From: Niveibacterium microcysteis
GTDB taxonomy: Bacteria; Pseudomonadota; Gammaproteobacteria; Burkholderiales; Rhodocyclaceae
Direction: 5' to 3'
DNA length: 64,000 bases
NCBI RefSeq assembly: GCF_017161445.1
Contig: NZ_CP071060.1
Location: forward strand, 3,534,001 to 3,598,000
A model generated the notes under the pieces. The model was not told the origin of the DNA. It did not search any database and was given only the letters and a program-made list of their open reading frames with translations. This document shows, in pieces, positions 37,523-45,582 of this stretch; positions within the stretch are counted from its first letter, which is position 1, and each line of letters begins with the position of its first letter. The translations under genes were made by a program, and so were the position numbers.

Positions 37523-38866
37523 TCAGGACGGACGCGAACCCGTCGGGAACGGCCAGGCAGCTGTCGGATTCAACGAAGACTTCAGCCCCGGCGTTGCTGC
37601 CGTGGAGGGCTTGGCTTCGGCTGCGGGCTGCGCCTCGGCAGGCTTGGCTGCGTCGGCCGACGGGGCCTCGGCGGTTTTCGCCGGTTCGGCCGGCTTCGCA
37701 GCCTCAGCGGCAGGCGCAGGCGCCGCCGGCTTGGCGGCTTTCTTCGCTGCCGGCTTTTTCACCGCCGGTTTTTTCTCAGCGGGCTTCTTCTCTGCGGCCG
37801 GCTTGGCAGCCTCAGGCTTTGCAGCCTCAGCCTTCGGCGCGGCGGGCTTGGCCGCTGCAGCCTTCTTCGCTGCGGGCTTCGCTGCCGCTTTCTTGGCTGC
37901 CGGCTTGGCAGCACCTTCAACCGCCTTCGCTACGGCCTTTTCTGCCTTGGCGACGACCTTGGTGACAGCCTTCTTCACTTCTGTTGCCTTGCTGGCCGCC
38001 TTCTTGGCGACTTTCTCGACGGCCTTCTCAGCCTTCGCGACCACTTTTTTTGCGGCGGTCACTTTCTTGGCGGCGGTTTTCTTGACCGCTTTCTCGGCCT
38101 TCGCTACAGCCTTCTTCACGGTCGCGGCGGCGCCTGCAGCCTTCTTGGCAGGCTTGGCTGCCGGCTTGGCTGCAACCTTCTTGGCCGCGGGCTTCGCTGC
38201 CGGTTTCGCCGCAGCCTTGGGGGCGGCCTTGGGCGCAGCCTTCTTCGCTGCGGGCTTGGCTGCGGGCTTGGTGGCCTTCGCAGCCGCCTTCGGCGCGGCC
38301 TTCGGGGCCGGCTTCGCAGCAACCTTCTTCGCAGCCGGTTTAGCGGCAGCCTTGGCGACAGTCGCCTTCTTAGCGGCGGGCTTGGCTGCAGCCTTAGGCG
38401 CGGCCTTGGTCGCGACCGGACGCTTGATCGTGGTCTTGCGCTCGGTCACCTTCGCGGCGGGCTTTGCCGCTGCGGTCTTCTTGGCTGCGGGCTTAGCGAC
38501 CGCAGTCTTCTTCGCTGCCGGCTTGGCGACAGCGGCCTTCTTGGCAGCCGGCTTCGCCGCAACAGCTTTCTTTGCCGCAGGCTTTGCCGCAGGCTTTGCC
38601 GCAGGCTTGGAAGCAGTCGCCTTCTTGGCGGCGGGCTTAGCAGCAGCCTTTGCAGCGGGCTTGGCCGCAGCTTTCACAGCCGGTTTTGCCGCGGCTTTGG
38701 TAGCAACTTTCTTTGCGGCGGGCTTGGCGGCGGCCTTGGGGGCCGCTGCCTTCTTCACCGCCGGCTTGGCTGCGGTTTTGGCGGCAGCTTTTTTCGCCGC
38801 CGGCTTTGCGGCGGCCTTCGGGGCCGCCGCCTTCTTGGTCTTGTCACTGCTTTTTGCTGTTGCCAT
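37523..38866 (-). CDS. Alanine/lysine/proline-rich histone H1-like protein
   Basis: 447 residues from an ATG with GGAGGGTGAC upstream. After a short MATAKSSDKTKK start, about 330 residues are built of AAKPAAKKA-type units, broken by ERKTTIKRPVATK near the middle and a Val/Glu-containing block (VKKAVAKAEKAVKKTAAKK). The last 70 residues lose the lysines and become Ala/Glu/Pro-rich (AAEAAKPAEPAKTAEAPSAD). This matches bacterial H1-like or AlgP-like nucleoid proteins, which bind DNA non-specifically through the basic repeats. The acidic tail is unusual for a plain H1 mimic. The repeat number probably varies between strains. Confidence 0.85.
   Translation of the reverse strand: MATAKSSDKTKKAAAPKAAAKPAAKKAAAKTAAKPAVKKAAAPKAAAKPAAKKVATKAAAKPAVKAAAKPAAKAAAKPAAKKATASKPAAKPAAKPAAKKAVAAKPAAKKAAVAKPAAKKTAVAKPAAKKTAAAKPAAKVTERKTTIKRPVATKAAPKAAAKPAAKKATVAKAAAKPAAKKVAAKPAPKAAPKAAAKATKPAAKPAAKKAAPKAAPKAAAKPAAKPAAKKVAAKPAAKPAKKAAGAAATVKKAVAKAEKAVKKTAAKKVTAAKKVVAKAEKAVEKVAKKAASKATEVKKAVTKVVAKAEKAVAKAVEGAAKPAAKKAAAKPAAKKAAAAKPAAPKAEAAKPEAAKPAAEKKPAEKKPAVKKPAAKKAAKPAAPAPAAEAAKPAEPAKTAEAPSADAAKPAEAQPAAEAKPSTAATPGLKSSLNPTAAWPFPTGSRPS
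37830..38860 (-). repeat. Tandem degenerate repeats encoding AAKPAAKK units
   Basis: Short GC-rich direct repeats, each encoding variants of Ala-Ala-Lys-Pro-Ala-Ala-Lys-Lys, run through most of the H1-like gene. They also create long spurious open frames on the opposite strand. Confidence 0.85.
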
Positions 38867-39004
38867 GTCACCCTCCATCGTAGCGTCGTGGGTCAGTCAT
38901 TGCGCACGTCACCACGCGTGTGTGGCGCGCCGCTGCCGCACTGAAGTGCGGCGTTTGGAAAAAACCGTACAGCCAATCCGGAACGGAGGAGGACACCTGG
39001 CGAC

Positions 39005-40120
39005 TTAATCCCAACTCAGCGCCCCTCCCGTCTGGTACTCGATCACCCGCGTCTCGAAGAAGTTGCGCTCCTTCTTCAAGTCGATCATTTCGCTCATCCA
39101 GGGGAACGGATTTTCCGCGCCCGGATAGATCGCATCGAGGCCAATCTGCTGGCAACGGCGATTAGCGATGAATCGCAGGTACTCCTTGAACATTGACGCG
39201 TTCAGACCCAGCACGCCGCGCGGCATGGTGTCTTCGGCATAGCGGTATTCGAGCTCGACGCCACGCTGCATGAGCGTGCGGATCTCGTCGCGGAACGCCG
39301 GCGTCCACAAGTGTGGATTCTCGAGTTTGATGGTGTTGATGAGGTCGATGCCGAAATTGCAGTGCATCGACTCGTCACGAAGAATGTACTGGTACTGCTC
39401 GGCAGCGCCGGTCATCTTGTTCTGGCGGCCCAGCGCAAGAATCTGCGCAAAGCCAACGTAGAAGAAGAGCCCTTCCATGATGCAGGCGAAGACGATCAGC
39501 GAACGCAACAACTGCTGATCTGCTTCAGGCGTGCCGGTCTTGAAATTCGGATCGGTGAGTGTCTCGATGAACGGGATCAGGAACTCGTCCTTCGCACGGA
39601 TCGTCGGGATCTCGTGATAGGCGTTGAAGATCTCGCCCTCGTCGAGTCCGAGCGACTCGACGATGTATTGGTAAGCATGCGTGTGGATCGCCTCTTCGAA
39701 GGCCTGGCGCAGCAGAAACTGGCGGCACTCCGGTGCGGTGATGTGGCGATAGGTGCCCAGCACGATGTTGTTGGCGGCAAGCGAATCGGCAGTGACAAAG
39801 AACCCGAGGTTGCGCTTGACGATACGCCGCTCGTCCTCGGTGAGGCCGTTCGGGTCCTTCCATAGCGCGATGTCGCGCGCCATGTTCACCTCTTGCGGCA
39901 TCCAGTGATTCGCGCAGGTCGCGAGGTACTTCTCCCACGCCCACTTGTACTTGAACGGAACGAGTTGATTGACGTCGGTCGCACCGTTGATGACGCGCTT
40001 GTCTGCGACGTTGATACGACGCGCTTCGTCATGCGTTGCCACCGAAGACGATACCCCTGCCTCAGCCACGCGGGGCTGGGTGCGATTTGCAGAAATGAGG
40101 TCGTCGTCAAAATTCAGCAT
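39005..40120 (-). CDS. nrdB: Ribonucleoside-diphosphate reductase, beta (radical) subunit, class Ia
   Basis: 371 residues. It carries the di-iron and tyrosyl radical site of aerobic class Ia/Ib reductases: D112 in [10 protein letters not shown]143 and H146 with the radical tyrosine Y150 in [13 protein letters not shown], and the second glutamate pair with histidine in ACIMEGLFF and [10 protein letters not shown]. It generates the radical used by NrdA for ribonucleotide reduction. The extreme C-terminus ([11 protein letters not shown]) is the tail that docks onto NrdA. It lies downstream of nrdA on the same strand, but 372 bp separate them, an unusually long spacer for this pair. Confidence 0.97.
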   Translation of the reverse strand: MLNFDDDLISANRTQPRVAEAGVSSSVATHDEARRINVADKRVINGATDVNQLVPFKYKWAWEKYLATCANHWMPQEVNMARDIALWKDPNGLTEDERRIVKRNLGFFVTADSLAANNIVLGTYRHITAPECRQFLLRQAFEEAIHTHAYQYIVESLGLDEGEIFNAYHEIPTIRAKDEFLIPFIETLTDPNFKTGTPEADQQLLRSLIVFACIMEGLFFYVGFAQILALGRQNKMTGAAEQYQYILRDESMHCNFGIDLINTIKLENPHLWTPAFRDEIRTLMQRGVELEYRYAEDTMPRGVLGLNASMFKEYLRFIANRRCQQIGLDAIYPGAENPFPWMSEMIDLKKERNFFETRVIEYQTGGALSWD

Positions 40121-40492
40121 GCCAATATCCTTTAGTTCAATTTTCCGATTCGATCAACAAAATTCTGCAAGCAGATGATTCGCGGAGAAGCCCGGCTGGC
40201 GCGGCTTTCCGCGAAGTTGTGCGTCACCCGAAAGAGATCGCTCCGCGGAAACCCGCATGAATGCTTGCTCTCCGGACGACGCCCTGAAAGCCTTGCTGCG
40301 TGCGCCTCTCCAAGAATCGTTGTTGCAAAGAGCAAACACACTGCGCAGCAATCGCACGATTTTTTCGACAGCGCGACGACAGTTCACTCGCGACAAAACC
40401 TCGATGCAGATGCACGGCAATGCGCAACGATCCGGTGATGCGCCGCGCGACATGTCGGTCGCGCGGCGTGCCTCAATCACCGCAATGCGTCG
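40121..40492. other. 372-bp spacer between nrdA and nrdB
   Basis: No convincing gene; open frames of 80-108 codons exist on both strands but show no family features. The stretch contains an imperfect 12-bp hairpin (40181-40213) and ends next to nrdB with an AT-rich segment and an AAAGGA ribosome-binding site. It may carry a second promoter or a processing site that sets the nrdB level. Confidence 0.6.
40181..40213 (-). promoter_or_regulatory. Hairpin in the nrdA-nrdB spacer
   Basis: CGCGGAGAAGCC (40181-40192) pairs with GGCTTTCCGCG (40203-40213) with one bulged base and a ten-base loop. No T-run follows on the minus strand, so a processing or stability structure is as likely as an attenuator. 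Confidence 0.35.
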
Positions 40493-43348
40493 TTACTGAC
40501 AGGCTTCGCAATCAGGGTTGTCGATGCTGCAGAACTTCGCGGGTTCGGACACCGCTTCCGCAGCCGCCGCACTCACGCCACCACTGACGGGCACCGCGTT
40601 CAACTCGCCGCCACGGCCGGTCGACTTCTCGGCCGACGTCGCGCCGAGCGCGCGCAGGTAGTAGGTGGTCTTCAGGCCTCGCAGCCACGCGAGCTTGTAG
40701 GTTTCATCGAGCTTGCGGCCCGAGGCGCCGGCCATGTAGATGTTCAGCGACTGAGCCTGATCGATCCATTTCGCGCGCCGCGCGGCGCATTCGACGATCC
40801 ACTTCGGTTCGATCTCGAACGCGGTGGCGTAGAGCCGGCGCAGCTCGTCCGGAATGCGGTCGATCTTCGCGAGCGAACCGTCGAAGTACTTGAGGTCGGC
40901 GACCATCACCTCGTCCCACAAGCCGAGCTTCTTCAGATCGCGAACCAGCGACTCGTTGGCGATCGTGAACTCCCCCGAGAGGTTCGACTTCACGTAGAGG
41001 TTCTGGTACGTCGGCTCGATGCAGGCGTCGACGCCGATGATGTTGGAGATGGTCGCAGTCGGCGCGATCGCCACGCAGTTGGAGTTGCGCATGCCGACCT
41101 CGCCGATGCGGCGCCGCAGCGCGTCCCAGTCCAGCGTGCTGGAGGTATCGACTTCCAAGTAGCCGCCACGCTCGTCGGCCAGCAGCTTGAGGCTGTCGAG
41201 CGGCAGTATGCCGCGGTCCCACAGCGAGCCACGGAAGCTCGAATAACGGCCCCGCTCCTCGGCCAGATCGGTCGAGGCCCAGTAGGCGTAGTAGCACACC
41301 GCTTCCATCGAACGATCGGCGAAGGCGATCGCATCCTCCGAGGCGTAGGGGATGCGCTTGGCGTGCAGGCAGTCCTGGAAGCCCATGATACCGAGGCCGA
41401 CCGGGCGGTGCTTGAGGTTCGAGTTACGCGCCTTGCCAACCGCGTAGTAGTTGATGTCGACCACGTTGTCGAGCATCCGCATCGCGGTGCGGATGGTGCG
41501 GCGCAGCTTGTCGTGATCGAGCTCGCCATCCTTGCCCAGGTGCGCGAGCAGGTTCACCGAGCCGAGGTTGCACACTGCGATCTCGGTGTCGGAGGTGTTC
41601 AGCGTGATCTCGGTGCAGAGGTTGCTCGAATGCACCACGCCGACATGCTGCTGCGGCGAGCGGATGTTGCACGGGTCCTTGAAGGTGATCCACGGATGCC
41701 CGGTCTCAAACAGCATCGTCAGCATCTTGCGCCACAGCTGCAGCGCCGGCATGCGGCGGAACAGCTTGATGTCGCCGCGGTCCGCACGGCGCTCGTACTC
41801 GACGTAGGCTTCTTCAAAGGCACGGCCGAACTTGTCGTGCAGACCGGGCACATCAGAGGGCGAGAACAGCGTCCACTCGGCACCTTCCATGACCCGCTTC
41901 ATGAACAGATCCGGAATCCAGTTCGCGGTGTTCATGTCGTGCGTGCGACGGCGGTCGTCGCCGGTGTTCTTGCGCAGCTCGAGGAACTCCTCGATATCGA
42001 GGTGCCAGGTTTCGAGATACGCGCAGACAGCGCCCTTGCGTTTGCCACCCTGGTTCACCGCGACCGCGGTGTCGTTCACGACCTTGAGGAAGGGGATCAC
42101 GCCCTGGCTCTTGCCGTTGGTGCCCTTGATGCGCGCGCCGAGTGCGCGCACCGGCGTCCAGTCGTTGCCGAGGCCGCCGGCGAACTTCTGCAGCAGCGCG
42201 TTTTCCTTGATTGCCTGGTAGATGTCGTCGAGGCTGTCATCCACGGTGGTCAGGTAGCAGGACGAGAGCTGGGAATGCAGTGTGCCGGCGTTGAACAGCG
42301 TCGGCGTCGAGCTCATGAAGTCGAACTGCGAGAGCACGTTGTAGAACTCGATCGCACGCGCCTCGCGGTCAATCTCGCCCAGCGCCAAGCCCATCGCGAC
42401 GCGCATGAAGAAGACCTGCGGCAGCTCGATACGACGCTCCTCGATGTGCAGGAAGTAGCGGTCGTAGAGCGTCTGCAGGCCGAGGTAGCCGAACTTCAGG
42501 TCACGGTCGGCGACGATCGCCGCGCCCAGGCGCGCGAGGTCGAACTGCGCGAGCTTCGGGTCGAGCAGTTCAGCCTCGATACCCAGCTTCACGTAGCGCG
42601 GGAAATACTCCGCGTAGCGCGTGGCCATTGCGGCGTGGGCAACTTCCTCGCCCAGCACCTCGTCGCGAATCACATGCAGTTGCAGCCGTGCGGTGACGTA
42701 GTCGTAGGCCGGTTCCTTCTCGATCAGCGTGCGGGCGGCTAGGATCAGCGCCTTGCGCACTTCGTCCAAAGGCACGCCGTCGTAAAGGTTGCGCAGTGCG
42801 CCTTCGAGGATCGCCTCGGGCTGCACCTGCTCGCCAAGGCCAGCGCAGGCGGCCGCAACCAGATCGGCGAGCTCGGCGCGGTCCAGCGGCCTGCGTTCGC
42901 CGCGGTGCGTGACATGCAACGCCGCGGCCGGCGGCGTTGCCTTCGCCTTCTGCGCACGCTCGGCAGCGCGCTTTTCGCGGTACAGCACATAGGCGCGCGC
43001 GACGTCGTGCTCGCCCGAACGCATCAGCGCAAGTTCGACCTGATCCTGGATGTCTTCGATGTGGAACGTGCCGCCGTGCGGCTGGCGACGCACCAGTGCG
43101 CGCACGACCTGTTCGGTAAGGCTGCCGACCACCTCGCGCACACGCGCCGAGACGGCGCCATGAGAACCCTCGACGGCGAGGAAGGCCTTGGTGACCGCAA
43201 CCGCAATCTTGGACGGCTCGAATCCGACCACCGCTCCGTTACGGCGAATGATCTTGTAATCGGCATAGCGTTCCGCCTCGCTGGCGGCATCATGCGGCAG
43301 CGCGGATAGCGCCGGGTTGGCGACCGCTTCGTTGGCGATGACCTGCAT
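40493..43348 (-). CDS. nrdA: Ribonucleoside-diphosphate reductase, alpha (catalytic) subunit, class Ia
   Basis: 951 residues, longer than the 761 of E. coli NrdA because of an extended N-terminus. Two ATP-cone-like regions are visible, about 28-130 (KIIRRNGAVVGFEPSKIAVA) and about 145-240 (THRGERRPLDRAELADLVAA), so allosteric activity control by ATP/dATP is likely. The catalytic core shows the cysteines SSCYLTTV and NLCTEITLNTSDTEIAVCNL, the latter with the conserved N-x-C-x-E, and the C-terminal redox pair CEAC. An AGGAG site precedes the ATG. Upstream lie two palindromes 31 bp apart that fit NrdR boxes. nrdB follows after a long spacer. Confidence 0.97.
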   Translation of the reverse strand: MQVIANEAVANPALSALPHDAASEAERYADYKIIRRNGAVVGFEPSKIAVAVTKAFLAVEGSHGAVSARVREVVGSLTEQVVRALVRRQPHGGTFHIEDIQDQVELALMRSGEHDVARAYVLYREKRAAERAQKAKATPPAAALHVTHRGERRPLDRAELADLVAAACAGLGEQVQPEAILEGALRNLYDGVPLDEVRKALILAARTLIEKEPAYDYVTARLQLHVIRDEVLGEEVAHAAMATRYAEYFPRYVKLGIEAELLDPKLAQFDLARLGAAIVADRDLKFGYLGLQTLYDRYFLHIEERRIELPQVFFMRVAMGLALGEIDREARAIEFYNVLSQFDFMSSTPTLFNAGTLHSQLSSCYLTTVDDSLDDIYQAIKENALLQKFAGGLGNDWTPVRALGARIKGTNGKSQGVIPFLKVVNDTAVAVNQGGKRKGAVCAYLETWHLDIEEFLELRKNTGDDRRRTHDMNTANWIPDLFMKRVMEGAEWTLFSPSDVPGLHDKFGRAFEEAYVEYERRADRGDIKLFRRMPALQLWRKMLTMLFETGHPWITFKDPCNIRSPQQHVGVVHSSNLCTEITLNTSDTEIAVCNLGSVNLLAHLGKDGELDHDKLRRTIRTAMRMLDNVVDINYYAVGKARNSNLKHRPVGLGIMGFQDCLHAKRIPYASEDAIAFADRSMEAVCYYAYWASTDLAEERGRYSSFRGSLWDRGILPLDSLKLLADERGGYLEVDTSSTLDWDALRRRIGEVGMRNSNCVAIAPTATISNIIGVDACIEPTYQNLYVKSNLSGEFTIANESLVRDLKKLGLWDEVMVADLKYFDGSLAKIDRIPDELRRLYATAFEIEPKWIVECAARRAKWIDQAQSLNIYMAGASGRKLDETYKLAWLRGLKTTYYLRALGATSAEKSTGRGGELNAVPVSGGVSAAAAEAVSEPAKFCSIDNPDCEACQ

Positions 43349-43412
43349 CGATCTCTCCTGTTGTCGGGGTTGCCTGGAAAACTGCTCCGGCAGCGCACTC
43401 GGTTATTGACCT

Positions 43413-43424
43413 ACTAGATCTAGT
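43413..43424. promoter_or_regulatory. Putative NrdR box 1 upstream of nrdA
   Basis: ACTAGATCTAGT is a perfect 12-bp palindrome, 65-76 bp upstream of the nrdA start. Its centre is exactly 31 bp from that of a second similar palindrome, the helical-phase spacing known for paired NrdR repressor sites. Confidence 0.65.
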
Positions 43425-43443
43425 ATGACGATCCATATACCCG

Positions 43444-43455
43444 ACTAATTCTAGT
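43444..43455. promoter_or_regulatory. Putative NrdR box 2 upstream of nrdA
   Basis: ACTAATTCTAGT is a near-palindrome matching the first box in both flanking ACTA/TAGT halves. It overlaps the candidate -10 hexamer of the nrdA promoter, so occupancy would block RNA polymerase. Confidence 0.6.
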
Positions 43456-43477
43456 TACCTCACCCCATTTCATGCAA
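43448..43477 (-). promoter_or_regulatory. Candidate sigma-70 promoter for nrdA
   Basis: On the minus strand TTGCAT (43477-43472), an 18-bp spacer and TAGAAT (43453-43448) give a plausible promoter about 100 bp upstream of the nrdA ATG. The -10 element lies inside the second putative NrdR box. Confidence 0.5.
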
Positions 43478-43593
43478 GAAACAAAATTGTCGCGATGCGA
43501 CAAGAACAAGCACCGTGCGGGCCTCAAACGCTGCAGCCATGAGGCGTGTAAAGCCCTCGCGCGGCGCGATAAAACGGCGAACAAAATGGGTAA

Positions 43594-44193
43594 TCAGCGC
43601 AGAAGCGTGGCGAGCAACGGCCAGTCGAAGAAGGGACCGGGGTCTGTCTTGCGCCCAGGGGCAATGTCGCAATGCCCGGCGATGTCGCTGATCGGATGGC
43701 GCCGTACGATGGCACGGATCAGCTCTGCCAAGGCGGGGTACTGCGCTGCGTCGAAGGGCTGCGTGTCGCTGCCTTCAAGCTCGATACCGATCGAAAAATC
43801 ATTACAGCGTTCGCGGCCACCCCAGCTCGATACACCTGCGTGCCATGCGCGCTGGATGGTCGGCACGAACTGCTCGATGCAGCCGTCTCGCCGAATCAGG
43901 AAATGTGATGACACGCGGAGATGGTGAATGCCCGCATAGTACGGATGGGCGAGTGGGTCGAGGCAGTTGGTGAACAACTGCTCTACGCCCGGACCACCGA
44001 AGCACTCCGGGGGCAGGCTGATCGCATGGATGACGATCAGATCGATGGTGCAGCCCGCCGGGCGGGCGTCAAAATTGGGCGACGCGACGAAGCGCGCATC
44101 GGGAAGAAAACCCTCCGCATCGATGCCCTTCAGCGTCGGCTTGGCGGGGGTCGGTGAACTCGCGATCGGCTCACCGCGCAGCTTCAGGAACAC
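43594..44193 (-). CDS. ampD: 1,6-anhydro-N-acetylmuramyl-L-alanine amidase
   Basis: 199 residues from a GTG start with GGAG nine bases upstream. It is an N-acetylmuramoyl-L-alanine amidase (type 2) of the cytoplasmic AmpD kind, without a signal peptide. Zinc and catalytic residues are visible: His in LIVIHAISLPPECFGGPGV, Glu in IGIELEGSD, and His, Lys and Asp in AGHCDIAPGRKTDPGPFFDW. It removes the stem peptide from anhydro-muropeptides during wall recycling. It starts seven bases after the pilR stop, an arrangement seen in other betaproteobacteria, so it is probably the last gene of the pilS-pilR operon. Confidence 0.94.
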   Translation of the reverse strand: MFLKLRGEPIASSPTPAKPTLKGIDAEGFLPDARFVASPNFDARPAGCTIDLIVIHAISLPPECFGGPGVEQLFTNCLDPLAHPYYAGIHHLRVSSHFLIRRDGCIEQFVPTIQRAWHAGVSSWGGRERCNDFSIGIELEGSDTQPFDAAQYPALAELIRAIVRRHPISDIAGHCDIAPGRKTDPGPFFDWPLLATLLR

Positions 44194-44199
44194 CGCCGA

Positions 44200-45582
44200 T
44201 TACTCCTTCATCCCCAGCCGCTCCATGCGGTAGCGCAGCGAACGGAAGGTCACGCCCAGAAGCCGCGCCGCGGCCGTGCGGTTGCCATCGGTCTTGGCGA
44301 TGGCTTCGTTGATGGCCTGGCGCTCGACGCGGTCGAGATAGTCCTGCAGGGATTCCCGCTCCAGGGCAACGCCGCCACCCGGAATGCCGTGCGGACCGGC
44401 CTCCTCCTCGCGCGGTTCGAGGTGAAGATCCTCGACCGTAATGCATTGGCCGCCATGCAAGGCCAACGCGCGTTCAAGAATGTTCTCCAGTTCGCGCACG
44501 TTGCCCGGGAATGCATAGGCCAACAAGGCGGCGTTCGCAGCGGCGTCAACACGCGGCACAGGCAAGCCCGCCTCCTGGGCCAATCGCCCAAGCAAGGCAT
44601 CGACCAGGGCCGGGATGTCCTCACGCCGCTCGCGCAGCGCTGGCATGCGCAGTTCAATGACGTTGAGGCGGTAGAACAGATCCTGCCGGAACCGCCCTTG
44701 ATCCACGAGCTCCTTCAGATTGCGGTGCGTCGCGCTGATGATGCGCAGATCCACCGGCTGCTCGGCCGTGTCGCCGACACGGCGCACACGCTTTTCCTGG
44801 ATAGCACGCAGAAGCTTTACCTGCATGGGCAACGGCAGGTCACCCACTTCATCGAGGAACAAGGTGCCCCCGTTGGCTGCCTGGAAGAAGCCATCGCGGT
44901 CAGCATCCGCGCCGGTAAAAGCTCCCTTGCGATAGCCGAAGAACTCGCTCTCCATGAGATTTTCGGGAATCGCTCCGCAGTTGACCGCAACGAAGGGCTT
45001 CGCGGCACGCGGGCCGTATTCGTGAATCAGGCGCGCCGCGCGCTCCTTGCCGCTGCCCGACTCACCGCTGATATAGACCGGCGCCTGACTGCGCGCCAAA
45101 CGTTCGATCATGCTGCGCACTTGCAGCATGGTGGGCGACTCGCCGGTCAACGAACTGGCGCCGACCGGGCGTGATTCACTCGCGCGCTTCGGCAGATCGA
45201 AGACCGATTTGACCAGGGCTCGCAGTTGTTCAAGCGAAACGGGTTTGGAGAGGTAGTCGAAGGCCCCCTCCTTCAACGCGGTGACTGCGTTCTCCATGCT
45301 GCCGTAGGCCGTGATCACCGCCACTGGCAGTTCTGGATGGTGCTGCGCAATTTCTCGCACCAGTGTGAGGCCATCGCCGTCCGGCAGGCGCATGTCGGTC
45401 AAGCACAGCTTGTAGCGGTGCTCCGCCAGCAATGCGCGCGCGTCGGCCAGCGTTCCAGCCGCGTCGGCACCAAGCCCCATGCGCAGAAGCGTCAGCTCCA
45501 GCAATTCACGGATATCCGCCTCGTCATCGACAATCAGTACCGCTGCATCGATGTGGCTGCGTCGCTCACTTGCACTGCTCAT
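44200..45582 (-). CDS. pilR: Sigma-54-dependent response regulator of type IV pilus genes
   Basis: 460 residues in NtrC order. The receiver domain (15-130) has phosphoacceptor D63 in CLTDMRLPDGD and K113 in YLSKP. The AAA+ domain has Walker A GESGSGKE (173-180), the sigma-54 contact loop GAFTGA (220-225) and Walker B LFLDEVGDLP (241-250). A Fis-type HTH closes the protein (TDGNRTAAARLLGVTFRSLR). PilR activates pilin (pilA) transcription with sigma-54. Its start overlaps the stop of the upstream sensor kinase PilS (ATGA), and ampD follows, which supports the PilR assignment over other NtrC types. Confidence 0.94.
   Translation of the reverse strand: MSSASERRSHIDAAVLIVDDEADIRELLELTLLRMGLGADAAGTLADARALLAEHRYKLCLTDMRLPDGDGLTLVREIAQHHPELPVAVITAYGSMENAVTALKEGAFDYLSKPVSLEQLRALVKSVFDLPKRASESRPVGASSLTGESPTMLQVRSMIERLARSQAPVYISGESGSGKERAARLIHEYGPRAAKPFVAVNCGAIPENLMESEFFGYRKGAFTGADADRDGFFQAANGGTLFLDEVGDLPLPMQVKLLRAIQEKRVRRVGDTAEQPVDLRIISATHRNLKELVDQGRFRQDLFYRLNVIELRMPALRERREDIPALVDALLGRLAQEAGLPVPRVDAAANAALLAYAFPGNVRELENILERALALHGGQCITVEDLHLEPREEEAGPHGIPGGGVALERESLQDYLDRVERQAINEAIAKTDGNRTAAARLLGVTFRSLRYRMERLGMKE

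Noticed and set aside
38927..38955. CCGCACTGAAGTGCGG hairpin between nrdB and the H1-like gene, considered as the nrdB terminator
   Set aside because: On the strand of nrdB transcription it is followed by GC-rich sequence without a T-run; function unclear.
37440..39008. Plus-strand open frames of 486-522 codons, poly-Ala/Phe and Gly/Arg/Leu rich
   Set aside because: They are generated by the AAKPAAKK repeat DNA read on the opposite strand; the minus strand has the ribosome-binding site, start and terminator.
40154..40480. Open frames of 80-108 codons in the nrdA-nrdB spacer
   Set aside because: No ribosome-binding site, no conserved motif, and competing frames on both strands.
41363..42742. 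459-codon plus-strand open frame
   Set aside because: Antisense to the conserved core of nrdA.
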